Origin: AV69 sp963742315
GTDB lineage: Bacteria > Verrucomicrobiota > Verrucomicrobiia > Chthoniobacterales > UBA10450
Direction: 5' to 3'
Assembly: GCA_963742315.1 (NCBI GenBank)
Contig: CAVULE010000015.1
Coordinates: 62,001-126,000, forward strand
Length of the DNA: 64,000 bases
Positions 52,476 through 60,115 of this stretch are shown in pieces. The notes below the pieces were generated by a model. The model worked only from the letters and a program-made list of their open reading frames with translations, ran no database searches and had not been told where the DNA came from. The translations under genes were made by a program, and so were the position numbers. Numbering within the stretch: the stretch's first letter is position 1; every line of letters starts with the position of its first letter.

Positions 52476-54287
52476 TCACTTCATTTCCTCAATCACTTGT
52501 TTGAGATAATCCGGCATTTCCGGCAGCGGATCGAGCCGCACATTCATCCTTCCGTCTTCGCCGCGCCAGATGATGGTGTTCACGTTCGCGAACCTTGCAT
52601 CCTTTTCGGGATAATCCTCGCGAAATTGGGCACCACGACTCTCCTTTCGTTCGAGCGCCGCCCGCGTTACAGCTTCGGAAACAGTTAGCAGGTTTTTTAA
52701 ATCAAGGGCCGTATGCCATCCGGGATTAAATTCACGATTGCCACTGACGCCAACGTGGCTGGCGCGCTCCCAAAACTTTCTCAAGTATTCAAGTTGAGAC
52801 GTCATTTCGGTTTCGTTGCGCACAATTCCGACATTGTCTTGCATCGTCTCCTGAAGATCGCGTTGCAGTTCATAGGGATTTTCGCCTGCGCGTCGCTCAA
52901 ATGGGCGCAATGCTTCACGGGCGACGTCCTCAATTTCATTGCCATTGATATCGCCGAGCTCATTTTCCTTCGCGAATTGGGCGGCGAACTCACCGGCGCG
53001 TTTTCCGAAAACTAAGAGATCGGACAAGGAATTTCCGCCAAGTCGATTTGCGCCGTTGATTCCGGCCGCGCATTCGCCCGCCGCAAACAGCCCCGGCAAA
53101 CGCGACATCTGCGTATCGGAATCAACCCGAATGCCACCCATCACATAATGGGTGGTGGGGCCAACTTCCATCGGCTGTTCCGTGATATCGATATCAGCGA
53201 GTTGTTTGAACTGGTGATACATGCTCGGCAGTTTCTTTTTGATGTGCTCGGCCCCGTTCGGAATTTTTTTCTTGATCCACGCGATGTCGAGAAAAACTCC
53301 GCCGTGGGGACTGCCCCTGCCCTCTTTGATTTCGCGCACAATGCAACGCGCAATGTGGTCGCGCGTTAGTAATTCAGGAGGACGCCGCGCGTCTTTGTCG
53401 CCCTGGCAATAGCGCCAGCCTTCTTCTTCGTTATCGGCCGTCTGCGCGCGGTAGTTTTCGGGGATCGAATCGAACATGAAACGCCGGCCCTCTTTATTCG
53501 TAAGGATTCCGCCTTCGCCTCGCACGCCTTCCGTGACAAGAATGCCGCACACGCTCGGCGGCCAAACCATTCCAGTGGGATGGAACTGAACAAACTCCAT
53601 GTCGATCAATTCCGCTCCAGCGAGATAAGCGAGTGCATGACCATCGCCGGTATATTCCCAACTGTTGCTTGTGATTTTGTAGGCACGACCGATTCCGCCG
53701 GTCGCGAGCACGATTGCTTTCGCCCGAAAAACTAAAAAGCGGCCACGCTCGCGATCGTAGCCGAATGCGCCGACGACGCGTCCACTCTGTTTCAACAATG
53801 TGAGGATTGTGCGTTCCATGTGGACGTCGATGCCCTGATGCACTCCATGATCCTGTAGCGTTCGGATCATCTCCAACCCCGTCCGATCGCCAACATGTGC
53901 AAGTCGCGGATATTTATGACCGCCAAAGTTCCGCTGCAGAATACGACCATCCTTTGTTCGATCGAAAACCGCGCCCCATGCTTCGAGTTCGCGCACGCGA
54001 TCGGGCGCCTCCTCCGCGTGCAACTCGGCCATGCGCCATTGATTGACGTACTGGCCACCGCGCATGGTATCGGCGAAATGCACTTTCCAATTGTCGCGCT
54101 CATCGACATTGGCCAGGGCGGCCGCGATCCCCCCTTCGGCCATGACCGTGTGTGCTTTGCCGAGAAGCGATTTACAAATAAGACCGACCGAAACTCCCGC
54201 TACCGACGCTTCGATCGCCGCGCGCAAACCAGCGCCGCCAGCACCGATTACCAAGACATCATGCTGGAAAGTTTCGTAATCGGCCAT
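52476..54287 (-). CDS. sdhA: Succinate dehydrogenase/fumarate reductase flavoprotein subunit, Sdh1-type
   Basis: 603 residues. The dinucleotide-binding motif is VLVIGAGGAGLRAAIEAS (residues ~11-28). The covalent FAD histidine is in GKAHTVMAEGGIAAAL. Substrate-site blocks include FVQFHPTGM, GEGGILTN, PTTHYVMGGIRVD and GECAAGINGANRLGGNSLSDLLVFG. The length is normal. It is the second main gene of a minus-strand operon: anchor, flavoprotein, iron-sulfur subunit. It oxidises succinate to fumarate, or the reverse. Confidence 0.9.
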   Translation of the reverse strand: MADYETFQHDVLVIGAGGAGLRAAIEASVAGVSVGLICKSLLGKAHTVMAEGGIAAALANVDERDNWKVHFADTMRGGQYVNQWRMAELHAEEAPDRVRELEAWGAVFDRTKDGRILQRNFGGHKYPRLAHVGDRTGLEMIRTLQDHGVHQGIDVHMERTILTLLKQSGRVVGAFGYDRERGRFLVFRAKAIVLATGGIGRAYKITSNSWEYTGDGHALAYLAGAELIDMEFVQFHPTGMVWPPSVCGILVTEGVRGEGGILTNKEGRRFMFDSIPENYRAQTADNEEEGWRYCQGDKDARRPPELLTRDHIARCIVREIKEGRGSPHGGVFLDIAWIKKKIPNGAEHIKKKLPSMYHQFKQLADIDITEQPMEVGPTTHYVMGGIRVDSDTQMSRLPGLFAAGECAAGINGANRLGGNSLSDLLVFGKRAGEFAAQFAKENELGDINGNEIEDVAREALRPFERRAGENPYELQRDLQETMQDNVGIVRNETEMTSQLEYLRKFWERASHVGVSGNREFNPGWHTALDLKNLLTVSEAVTRAALERKESRGAQFREDYPEKDARFANVNTIIWRGEDGRMNVRLDPLPEMPDYLKQVIEEMK

Positions 54288-54302
54288 GGATTCGTTGAAG
54301 AA

Positions 54303-54476
54303 TTAAACAGTTGAAGCGGTTGGTGCGCGCCCCTCTGCGCGCTCATTCCGTGCGGTATTATTCAACCATGCTAGCAGCTCGTCGCGGTCGCTACCTCCGA
54401 CAATGGTATTGATGTGCTGACCTCCATCAGAAAAAGCAGCAACCAAAATGACAGCAAGCGGGCCAATCGCTTGCAT
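54303..54476 (-). CDS. Candidate 57-residue protein between Sdh anchor and SdhA
   Basis: In the 242-bp gap between the anchor gene and sdhA, a 57-codon frame runs from the ATG at 54476 to a TAA at 54303, ending 15 bp before the sdhA start. The N-terminal 15 residues are hydrophobic (IGPLAVILVAAF) and the rest hydrophilic. A TAATG precedes it. It is of the right place and size for a small accessory subunit, but no family is recognised and it could be non-coding. Confidence 0.25.
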   Translation of the reverse strand: MQAIGPLAVILVAAFSDGGQHINTIVGGSDRDELLAWLNNTARNERAEGRAPTASTV

Positions 54477-54529
54477 TAGCTACGCGTTTGACGAACGGGG
54501 TGGCGCTTCAACGCATCTCGCCTCATCGC

Positions 54530-55330
54530 TTAAACGATTCTGAAATCGTGCCAGATGCCCATCGAGCAAAGGCGCACATAGAGATCGGAGAAGCCGACCC
54601 AGAACAGACTCATCCATGCCCAGAGCATGTGGCGGCGGTTAAAACAACTGATGCAGCGATAGGCCTGGTAGCAGGCCGGCGCCCGTGAAAGTTGATCGCG
54701 AAATCCACCAATCAAATGTCGGAGCGAATGGCAGCCAAAGGTGTAGCCGCCAAGCAGAACGACGTTAATAGCCAGCACAATCGTGCCGAGACCGACACCA
54801 AGGGAAGTTCTACCGGCCGAATCGGTAAACCAAAGTGCCTTCCAAACGTCGATTGAAAGAATCACTATAAAAATCAGCGCAAGATAAAGAAAATAGCGAT
54901 GGATGTTCTGCATGATGAGCGGGAAGGAACGTTCGCCCAAATAGGTCTTGCGCGGCTCGCCCACCGTACAGGCCGGCGGGTCGGCCCAGAATGCCTTGTA
55001 GTAGGCGCCCCTATAATAATAGCAGGTGAGCCGGAACCCGCCCGGCGCCCAGAGAATCAGGAGCGCGGGTGAGAATAAAAGCCAGGCCGGCCACCAACTC
55101 GGTTTTGGCCCAAACCAGCTATGGGGTGAATTACCAACGATTTCCGGCGAATAAAATGGTGAGATGTAGTTACCAAAAAAATAATGCGCTCCCTGAAACG
55201 CCGCCCAGGTCGAGTAAACAATGAACGTGCCAAGGCCCAAAAAAACCAGCAACGGCTGCGTCCACCAGACATCGGCGCGCATCGTTTCGCCAAAGGAACG
55301 TCGCGGCAATTCGGCTGAAACAGTGGACAT
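54530..55330 (-). CDS. Succinate dehydrogenase membrane anchor, Sdh1-type
   Basis: 266 residues with about five transmembrane helices (about 25-45, 83-98, 143-163, 178-198, 235-255). The sequence is strongly of the mycobacterial/actinobacterial Sdh1 anchor type: FGPKPSWWPAW, LILWAPGGFRLTCYYYRGAYYKAFWADPPAC, YTFGCHSLRHLIGG and CISCFNRRHMLWAW. Conserved Cys200, His201, His205, Cys226, Cys229 and His234 are notable, as the mycobacterial Sdh1 is reported to hold a membrane-embedded Rieske-type cluster. No haem-type His pairs as in cytochrome b558 are obvious. I chose the ATG at 55330; the frame runs 14 codons longer. The gene is divergent from the second sdh operon. Confidence 0.85.
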   Translation of the reverse strand: MSTVSAELPRRSFGETMRADVWWTQPLLVFLGLGTFIVYSTWAAFQGAHYFFGNYISPFYSPEIVGNSPHSWFGPKPSWWPAWLLFSPALLILWAPGGFRLTCYYYRGAYYKAFWADPPACTVGEPRKTYLGERSFPLIMQNIHRYFLYLALIFIVILSIDVWKALWFTDSAGRTSLGVGLGTIVLAINVVLLGGYTFGCHSLRHLIGGFRDQLSRAPACYQAYRCISCFNRRHMLWAWMSLFWVGFSDLYVRLCSMGIWHDFRIV

Positions 55331-55384
55331 GACCTGCGAATTATGACACGTGCCGGCACACAGGCAACGCAACAGAGGCTATTG

Positions 55385-55537
55385 GCCTGCGCGAGCAGCG
55401 GACATTTTCTCAGTTGGCGGCAACAGCGGAGTGAAACTCCGCTCGGCGCACGGACTGGAAAGTCTCTGTTCCCGGCACGCTCCCTGCAAGGAAGACAGGC
55501 TGTTAGCCTGTGCGCCCAGCGGACATGTTGTCCGCTG
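55385..55537. repeat. Array of short palindromes between the two sdh operons
   Basis: Perfect or near-perfect hairpins in order: AGCGGAGT-GAA-ACTCCGCT (55425-55443), GACT-GGAA-AGTC (55453-55464), ACAGGCT-GTT-AGCCTGT (55495-55511), CAGCGGACA-TGT-TGTCCGCTG (55517-55537). Weaker ones start near 55375. Arms differ but loops are short (3-4 nt). They occupy the shared upstream region of the divergent operons. Confidence 0.7.
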
Positions 55538-55581
55538 ATCGTGATTGAACGGGAAAATAAAACCGCTAAGCGTATTTCCGC

Positions 55582-56277
55582 GTGACCAACTTCCCCGGCT
55601 TTTATCGCTCCTCCATTGGCAAGAAAATGATCGTCGCGCTCACCGGCGTGATTCTCATGTTGTTCGTCATTGGGCATCTGCTGGGCAACCTGCAGATTTT
55701 TCTGGGACCGCGCTGGGTCAATGATTACGCGCAACACTTGCGTGACCTCGGCCCGCTCCTCTGGGCCGTCCGGATTACTTTGCTAGTTGCGGTTTTCCTC
55801 CACATTTATTTTACCGTTAGCCTCGCGCTCGATAACCGGCGTGCCCGCCCGCAGGGCTACAAGAAAAGGGATTACATCAAGGCAAGCTACGCTTCGCGCC
55901 ACATGGTCGTGAGCGGCTTGGTTGTGCTTGCGTTTATTGTTTTCCATCTTCTCCATTTTACCGGTCGAAGGTTCAACGCTCATTTTCCGATGTTGAAAAA
56001 TGATCCGCTCAATCATTACGACGTCTATTCGATGATGGTTTATGGATTCCAAAACGTTTACGTCTCGGGCTTTTACATCATCGGTTTGTTCTTGCTCACC
56101 CTTCATCTGACCCACGGCGCTTCGAGCTTTTTCCAATCGCTCGGTCTGAACGACAAGAAGTTGACGCCGCAGCTCGCACTTGGCGCGCGCATTTTCGCCT
56201 GGCTTCTTTTCATTGGTTACACTGCCATTCCGGTCGCGGTTTTGCTCGGCCTCATCCAACCGGCGCAGCAATTATGA
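55582..56277 (+). CDS. sdhC: Succinate dehydrogenase cytochrome b558 subunit
   Basis: 231 residues with five transmembrane helices (about 17-38, 57-82, 105-127, 155-178, 202-224), the type found in Bacteroidetes and Bacillus. Histidines in the helices (GHLLGNLQIF, LHIYFTV, FHLLHFTG, LHLTHGASSFFQS) fit two haem b groups. The N-terminus YRSSIGKKMIVALTGVILMLFVIGH is a family signature. It anchors the second SQR and passes electrons to (mena)quinone. The start is a GTG. Its stop overlaps the SdhA start as ATGA. Confidence 0.88.
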   Translation: MTNFPGFYRSSIGKKMIVALTGVILMLFVIGHLLGNLQIFLGPRWVNDYAQHLRDLGPLLWAVRITLLVAVFLHIYFTVSLALDNRRARPQGYKKRDYIKASYASRHMVVSGLVVLAFIVFHLLHFTGRRFNAHFPMLKNDPLNHYDVYSMMVYGFQNVYVSGFYIIGLFLLTLHLTHGASSFFQSLGLNDKKLTPQLALGARIFAWLLFIGYTAIPVAVLLGLIQPAQQL

Positions 56278-58202
56278 TTGGAAAACTCGACGGCAAAGTT
56301 CCGTCCGGTCCGCTCGAGCAAAAATGGCGGAACCACAAGAATAATTCGCGTCTCGTTGGCCCGAATAATCGCCGCAAATTTGAGATCATTGTGGTCGGTT
56401 CGGGACTGGCCGGCGGATCGGCCGCGGCCACTCTGGGCGAGCTTGGTTATCGGGTGAAATGTTTTTGTTATCAGGATTCGCCGCGTCGCGCCCATTCCAT
56501 TGCGGCCCAGGGCGGGATCAATGCCGCCAAGAATTACCAAAACGACGGCGATAGCGTTTTTCGATTGTTTTACGACACGATCAAAGGGGGCGATTTCCGT
56601 TCGCGCGAAGGGAACGTTTACCGGCTGGCCGAAGTCAGCAATCTCATCATCGATCAATGCACCGAGCAGGGCGTGCCGTTCGCGCGCGAGTATGGCGGGC
56701 TGCTTGCCAATCGTTCCTTCGGCGGGGCGCAGGTTTCACGGACGTTTTACGCTCGCGGCCAAACCGGCCAGCAACTTTTGCTCGGGGCGTATCAGGCCCT
56801 CTGCCGGCAAATCGCGCTCGGCACGGTGAAAATGTTCCCTCAAACCGAGATGCTCGACCTTGTTTTGGTCGATGGGCATGCCAAGGGAATTATCACCCGC
56901 AATCTGTGCACCGGCGAAATCAATCCCTTTGCCGGCGACGCCGTAGTTCTCGCGACCGGCGGTTACGGCAATGTTTTTTTTCTTTCGACCAACGCACGCG
57001 GTTGCAACGTCACCGCTACCTATCGCGCTTATAAACGTGGCGCGCTCTTTGGTAATCCCTGCTTCACCCAAATTCATCCCACCTGCATTCCAGTCACTGG
57101 TCAGCACCAATCCAAACTAACTTTGATGTCTGAATCGCTGCGCAATGACGGACGCGTTTGGGTGCCAAAGCGGGCCGAAGATTGCGCCAAACCGCCGAAA
57201 GATATTCCGGATCCAGACCGCGATTATTATCTCGAACGAAAATATCCAAGCTTCGGAAATCTCGCGCCTCGCGACATCGCTTCACGCGCGGCTAAGGAAG
57301 TATGCGATGAAGGGCTTGGTGTCGGACCCGGGGGACGAGGCGTTTATCTCGATTTTGCCGATGCTATCTCGCGTCTGGGCGAAGATACCATTCGCGAGCG
57401 CTACGGAAATCTTTTCGATATCTACCAAAAAATTACAGCAGAAGATGCCTACAAAACGCCGATGCGGATTTATCCGGCGGTGCATTACACCATGGGGGGA
57501 TTGTGGGTGGATTACAATTTAATGAGCAACGTTCCCGGCCTGCATGTCATCGGGGAGGCAAATTTTTCCGATCATGGCGCGAACCGGCTCGGAGCCAGCG
57601 CCCTCATGCAAGGTTTGGCCGATGGTTATTTTGTGTTGCCCTACACCTTGCCGAATTATCTCGCCGGACAAATAGGCAAACGCCCTTCGACCGATCATGC
57701 GGAATTCAAGCGGATTGAGTCCGAAGTGCGCGCGCGCGTGAAAAAATTACTGGAGGTGAATGGCGATCGGACCCTGACTTCATTCCACCGTGAGCTGGGC
57801 CTGTTGCTTTGGGACAAATGCGGCATGGCGCGGAGCGCAGCCGGCCTGCGTGAAGCACTTGGGAAGATTCCGGAACTCCGCGACGAATTTTGGAAAAAGG
57901 TGCGCGTTCCGGGCGAAGGCGAAAGCTATAATCAATCGCTCGAACGCGCCGGGCGCATCGCTGATTTTCTCGAATTCGCCGAATTGATGTGCATCGATGC
58001 CCTTGAGCGGGACGAGTCATGCGGCGGCCATTTCCGTGAAGAACATCAAACGCCCGACGGCGAGGCCCAGCGTGATGATGAAAATTTCGCTGCGGTTTTT
58101 GCGTGGGAATTTCAAGGGAATGGAAACATCATGCGTCCGGCGTTGCACCGCGAACCACTTCATTTTGAAGCAGTGCATTTGAGCCAGCGAAGTTACAAAT
58201 GA
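56274..58202 (+). CDS. sdhA: Succinate dehydrogenase flavoprotein subunit, b558 type
   Basis: 642 residues. An N-terminal extension precedes the FAD motif IIVVGSGLAGGSAAATLGELGY. The covalent FAD histidine is in RRAHSIAAQGGINAAKNY, a Bacteroidetes/Bacillus-like form (compare KAHTVMAEGG in the other copy). Later blocks are FTQIHPTCIPVTG, RIYPAVHYTMGGLWVDY and GEANFSDHGANRLGASALMQGLADGYFVLPYT. It forms a complex with the cytochrome b558 and the iron-sulfur protein at 58320. A repeat element separates it from that gene. Confidence 0.92.
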   Translation: MIGKLDGKVPSGPLEQKWRNHKNNSRLVGPNNRRKFEIIVVGSGLAGGSAAATLGELGYRVKCFCYQDSPRRAHSIAAQGGINAAKNYQNDGDSVFRLFYDTIKGGDFRSREGNVYRLAEVSNLIIDQCTEQGVPFAREYGGLLANRSFGGAQVSRTFYARGQTGQQLLLGAYQALCRQIALGTVKMFPQTEMLDLVLVDGHAKGIITRNLCTGEINPFAGDAVVLATGGYGNVFFLSTNARGCNVTATYRAYKRGALFGNPCFTQIHPTCIPVTGQHQSKLTLMSESLRNDGRVWVPKRAEDCAKPPKDIPDPDRDYYLERKYPSFGNLAPRDIASRAAKEVCDEGLGVGPGGRGVYLDFADAISRLGEDTIRERYGNLFDIYQKITAEDAYKTPMRIYPAVHYTMGGLWVDYNLMSNVPGLHVIGEANFSDHGANRLGASALMQGLADGYFVLPYTLPNYLAGQIGKRPSTDHAEFKRIESEVRARVKKLLEVNGDRTLTSFHRELGLLLWDKCGMARSAAGLREALGKIPELRDEFWKKVRVPGEGESYNQSLERAGRIADFLEFAELMCIDALERDESCGGHFREEHQTPDGEAQRDDENFAAVFAWEFQGNGNIMRPALHREPLHFEAVHLSQRSYK

Positions 58203-58214
58203 GCGCTGCTTGCC

Positions 58215-58307
58215 GTCATCCCGAGCGCAGTCGAGGGATCCCGTGGTCAAACCTTAAAGGTAGTCCAACGGGATTCTTCGACTGCACTTGGCTACGCTCA
58301 GAATGAC
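58215..58307. repeat. GTCATCCCGAGC repeat family, copy 6, inside the sdh operon
   Basis: It starts GTCATCCCGAGCGCAGTCGA with GGGATCCCG and ends TTCGACTGCAC...GAATGAC. It lies between sdhA and sdhB of one operon, so it is transcribed with them and could fold in the messenger. Confidence 0.8.
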
Positions 58308-58319
58308 ACCGCTCTTTAA

Positions 58320-59075
58320 ATGAACTTCAAGCTGAGAATCTGGCGGCAAAAAGATCGGCAATCGCAAGGACAACTTGCCGAGTACGAAGCGCGCAATATT
58401 TCCCCGGATACGTCGTTCCTGGAAATGCTCGATATCGTTAATGACGAGCTCACAGAACGTGGCGAAGCGCCGATTGCCTTCGATTCCGATTGCCGCGAAG
58501 GAATTTGCGGAACCTGCGCCCTAACGATTAATGGACAAGCGCACGGTCCGAAACACCCCGCGGCTGCCTGCCAGCTTTACATGCGGTCTTTCGATGACGG
58601 CAAAACAATTACGGTAGAGCCGTTCCGAGCGAAGCCATTTCCGCTGGTGCGCGATCTGGTGATCGATCGGAGCGCGCTTGATCGTATCGTACAGGCTGGT
58701 GGTTTCATCGCGGCGCGCGCCGGTTCCGCGCCGGAGGCGAATTCAATTCCGGTCCCAAAACATAACGCGGATCTGGCGATGGAAGCGGCCGCGTGCATCG
58801 GTTGCGGAGCCTGCGCCGCGGCCTGTCCGAACGCATCGGCCATGCTCTTCACCGCCGCAAAGGTTTCGCATCTCGCGTTTTTGCCGCAAGGCGCACCGGA
58901 ACGGACCTTGCGGGTGACAAAAATGGTGCGGCAGATGGACGCAGAAGGTTTCGGCAATTGCACGAACACCTACGAATGCGAAGCGGTTTGCCCCGCGGAA
59001 ATCAGCGCAAGTTTTATCGCCAAACTCAATCGCGAATACGCGATCGCGAGTTTGCGACGAAGCGCCGGGGAATAA
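58320..59075 (+). CDS. sdhB: Succinate dehydrogenase iron-sulfur subunit, b558 type
   Basis: 251 residues. The [2Fe-2S] ligands are Cys58, Cys63, Cys66 (SDCREGICGTCALTI) and Cys84; the [4Fe-4S]/[3Fe-4S] motifs are CIGCGACAAACPN (159-171) and CTNTYECEAVCPAEI near 217-231. This is the standard SdhB of the Bacteroidetes-type complex. It completes the plus-strand operon after an intervening repeat, which sets it 117 bp from the flavoprotein gene. It is not closely like the minus-strand SdhB. Confidence 0.9.
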   Translation: MNFKLRIWRQKDRQSQGQLAEYEARNISPDTSFLEMLDIVNDELTERGEAPIAFDSDCREGICGTCALTINGQAHGPKHPAAACQLYMRSFDDGKTITVEPFRAKPFPLVRDLVIDRSALDRIVQAGGFIAARAGSAPEANSIPVPKHNADLAMEAAACIGCGACAAACPNASAMLFTAAKVSHLAFLPQGAPERTLRVTKMVRQMDAEGFGNCTNTYECEAVCPAEISASFIAKLNREYAIASLRRSAGE

Positions 59076-59102
59076 GAATAATCGACGCGGCAAATTCCTT
59101 CC

Positions 59103-59249
59103 GGTAGCGCACGCGTCTCGCGTGTTGGTTTCGGCGTCTCGCCGAAACAGACTTTTCCTGACGATTTGATCACGTCGAGCGAATCGACGCAGATGCAAAG
59201 TTCGCGATCGCGGGACGCGCTCGCCAGCACGCGAGACGCGTGCGCTACC
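59103..59249. repeat. 147-bp REPIN/MITE-like element with 22-bp perfect inverted ends
   Basis: The outer arms at 59103-59124 and 59228-59249 are perfect inverted copies containing the ACGCGTCTCGCG core. Just inside the left arm is an 8-bp hairpin, TTTCGGCG-TCT-CGCCGAAA (59129-59147). It fills the gap between convergent sdhB and ispE. No coding capacity is seen. Confidence 0.8.
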
Positions 59250-59254
59250 CGGAG

Positions 59255-60094
59255 TCAGAACGTCTGGCAAACGCACGACCACAATTCGGGATCGAGCTCG
59301 GACTTTGCGCGCTTCGCAACCAAATCGCCATCTACATTGGACCGCAAAACCGCAAAAATCGTCGAACCTGACCCCGACATTAACGCAGTGCCAACTTCCG
59401 GTTGTTTGAGTAACCACGATTTCACGTGTGCGAGAAAAACAAATTTCTCGAACACAGGGCGTTCCAGATCGTTCACAAAAGTGATGTCGCCGAATTTTTG
59501 CGATTGATAGATTTCTCCCGCAGCTTCGCGCATAGCCTGCCAACGTGAATAGGCCCAGGAACTCGGGACCCCGCATTCGGATTTCAGCAGCAACAAACTC
59601 AATGGTACCCGCAAAGAGGCCGGCTTCACGATCTCCCCTCGCCCACTGCAAGTCGCGGCAGTTTCATTCACAAAAAACGAAACGTCTGAACCCAATTGCG
59701 CCCCCAAAGTCCTTAGCTTTTCGCTCGAAAGTCCGGCATCAAAGAAGCGGTTGAGCCCGCGCAAGGCTGCGGCCGCGTCGCTACTGCCGCCACCCAACCC
59801 AGCGCCGTGTGGAATTTCTTTGCGAAGCGTAAGTCGAACCTTCGGTGCGCGATTTGTCTCGGAAAAAAACAAGCGGGCGGCGCGAACGACCAAATTGTCA
59901 TCGCCGGCAAGGCCAGGCTCATCACAACGAAATTCGAATGCATTCGCGGATTCCAGCTCAAGCGAATCGCAGAGCGTGATTGGCGCCATAAGGGTTTCAA
60001 TTTCGTGAAAGCCATCCTCGCGGCGGCGTAGCACGCGCAGAAAAAGGTTCACCTTCGCGTGGGCCAATTCTTCGATACCTTGCATTCTCCTCAC
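59255..60094 (-). CDS. ispE: 4-diphosphocytidyl-2-C-methyl-D-erythritol kinase
   Basis: 279 residues, GHMP kinase of the non-mevalonate isoprenoid pathway. Seen are AHAKVNLFLRVLRRREDGFHEI (motif 1 region), IPHGAGLGGGSSDAAAALRGLN (ATP motif), and LMSGSGSTIFAVL (motif 3). The length is normal. Starts at 60094 (GTG) and 60085 (ATG, three codons on) are equally possible. The gene is divergent from pyrF with only about 20-30 bp between starts. Confidence 0.92.
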   Translation of the reverse strand: MRRMQGIEELAHAKVNLFLRVLRRREDGFHEIETLMAPITLCDSLELESANAFEFRCDEPGLAGDDNLVVRAARLFFSETNRAPKVRLTLRKEIPHGAGLGGGSSDAAAALRGLNRFFDAGLSSEKLRTLGAQLGSDVSFFVNETAATCSGRGEIVKPASLRVPLSLLLLKSECGVPSSWAYSRWQAMREAAGEIYQSQKFGDITFVNDLERPVFEKFVFLAHVKSWLLKQPEVGTALMSGSGSTIFAVLRSNVDGDLVAKRAKSELDPELWSCVCQTF

Positions 60095-60115
60095 AAGTTA
60101 GCCGAAATTGACGAG

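Noticed and set aside
58743..59651. 302-codon minus-strand frame across sdhB, a repeat and ispE
   Set aside because: It passes through the repeat element and is antisense to the conserved iron-sulfur motifs of sdhB; clearly a shadow.
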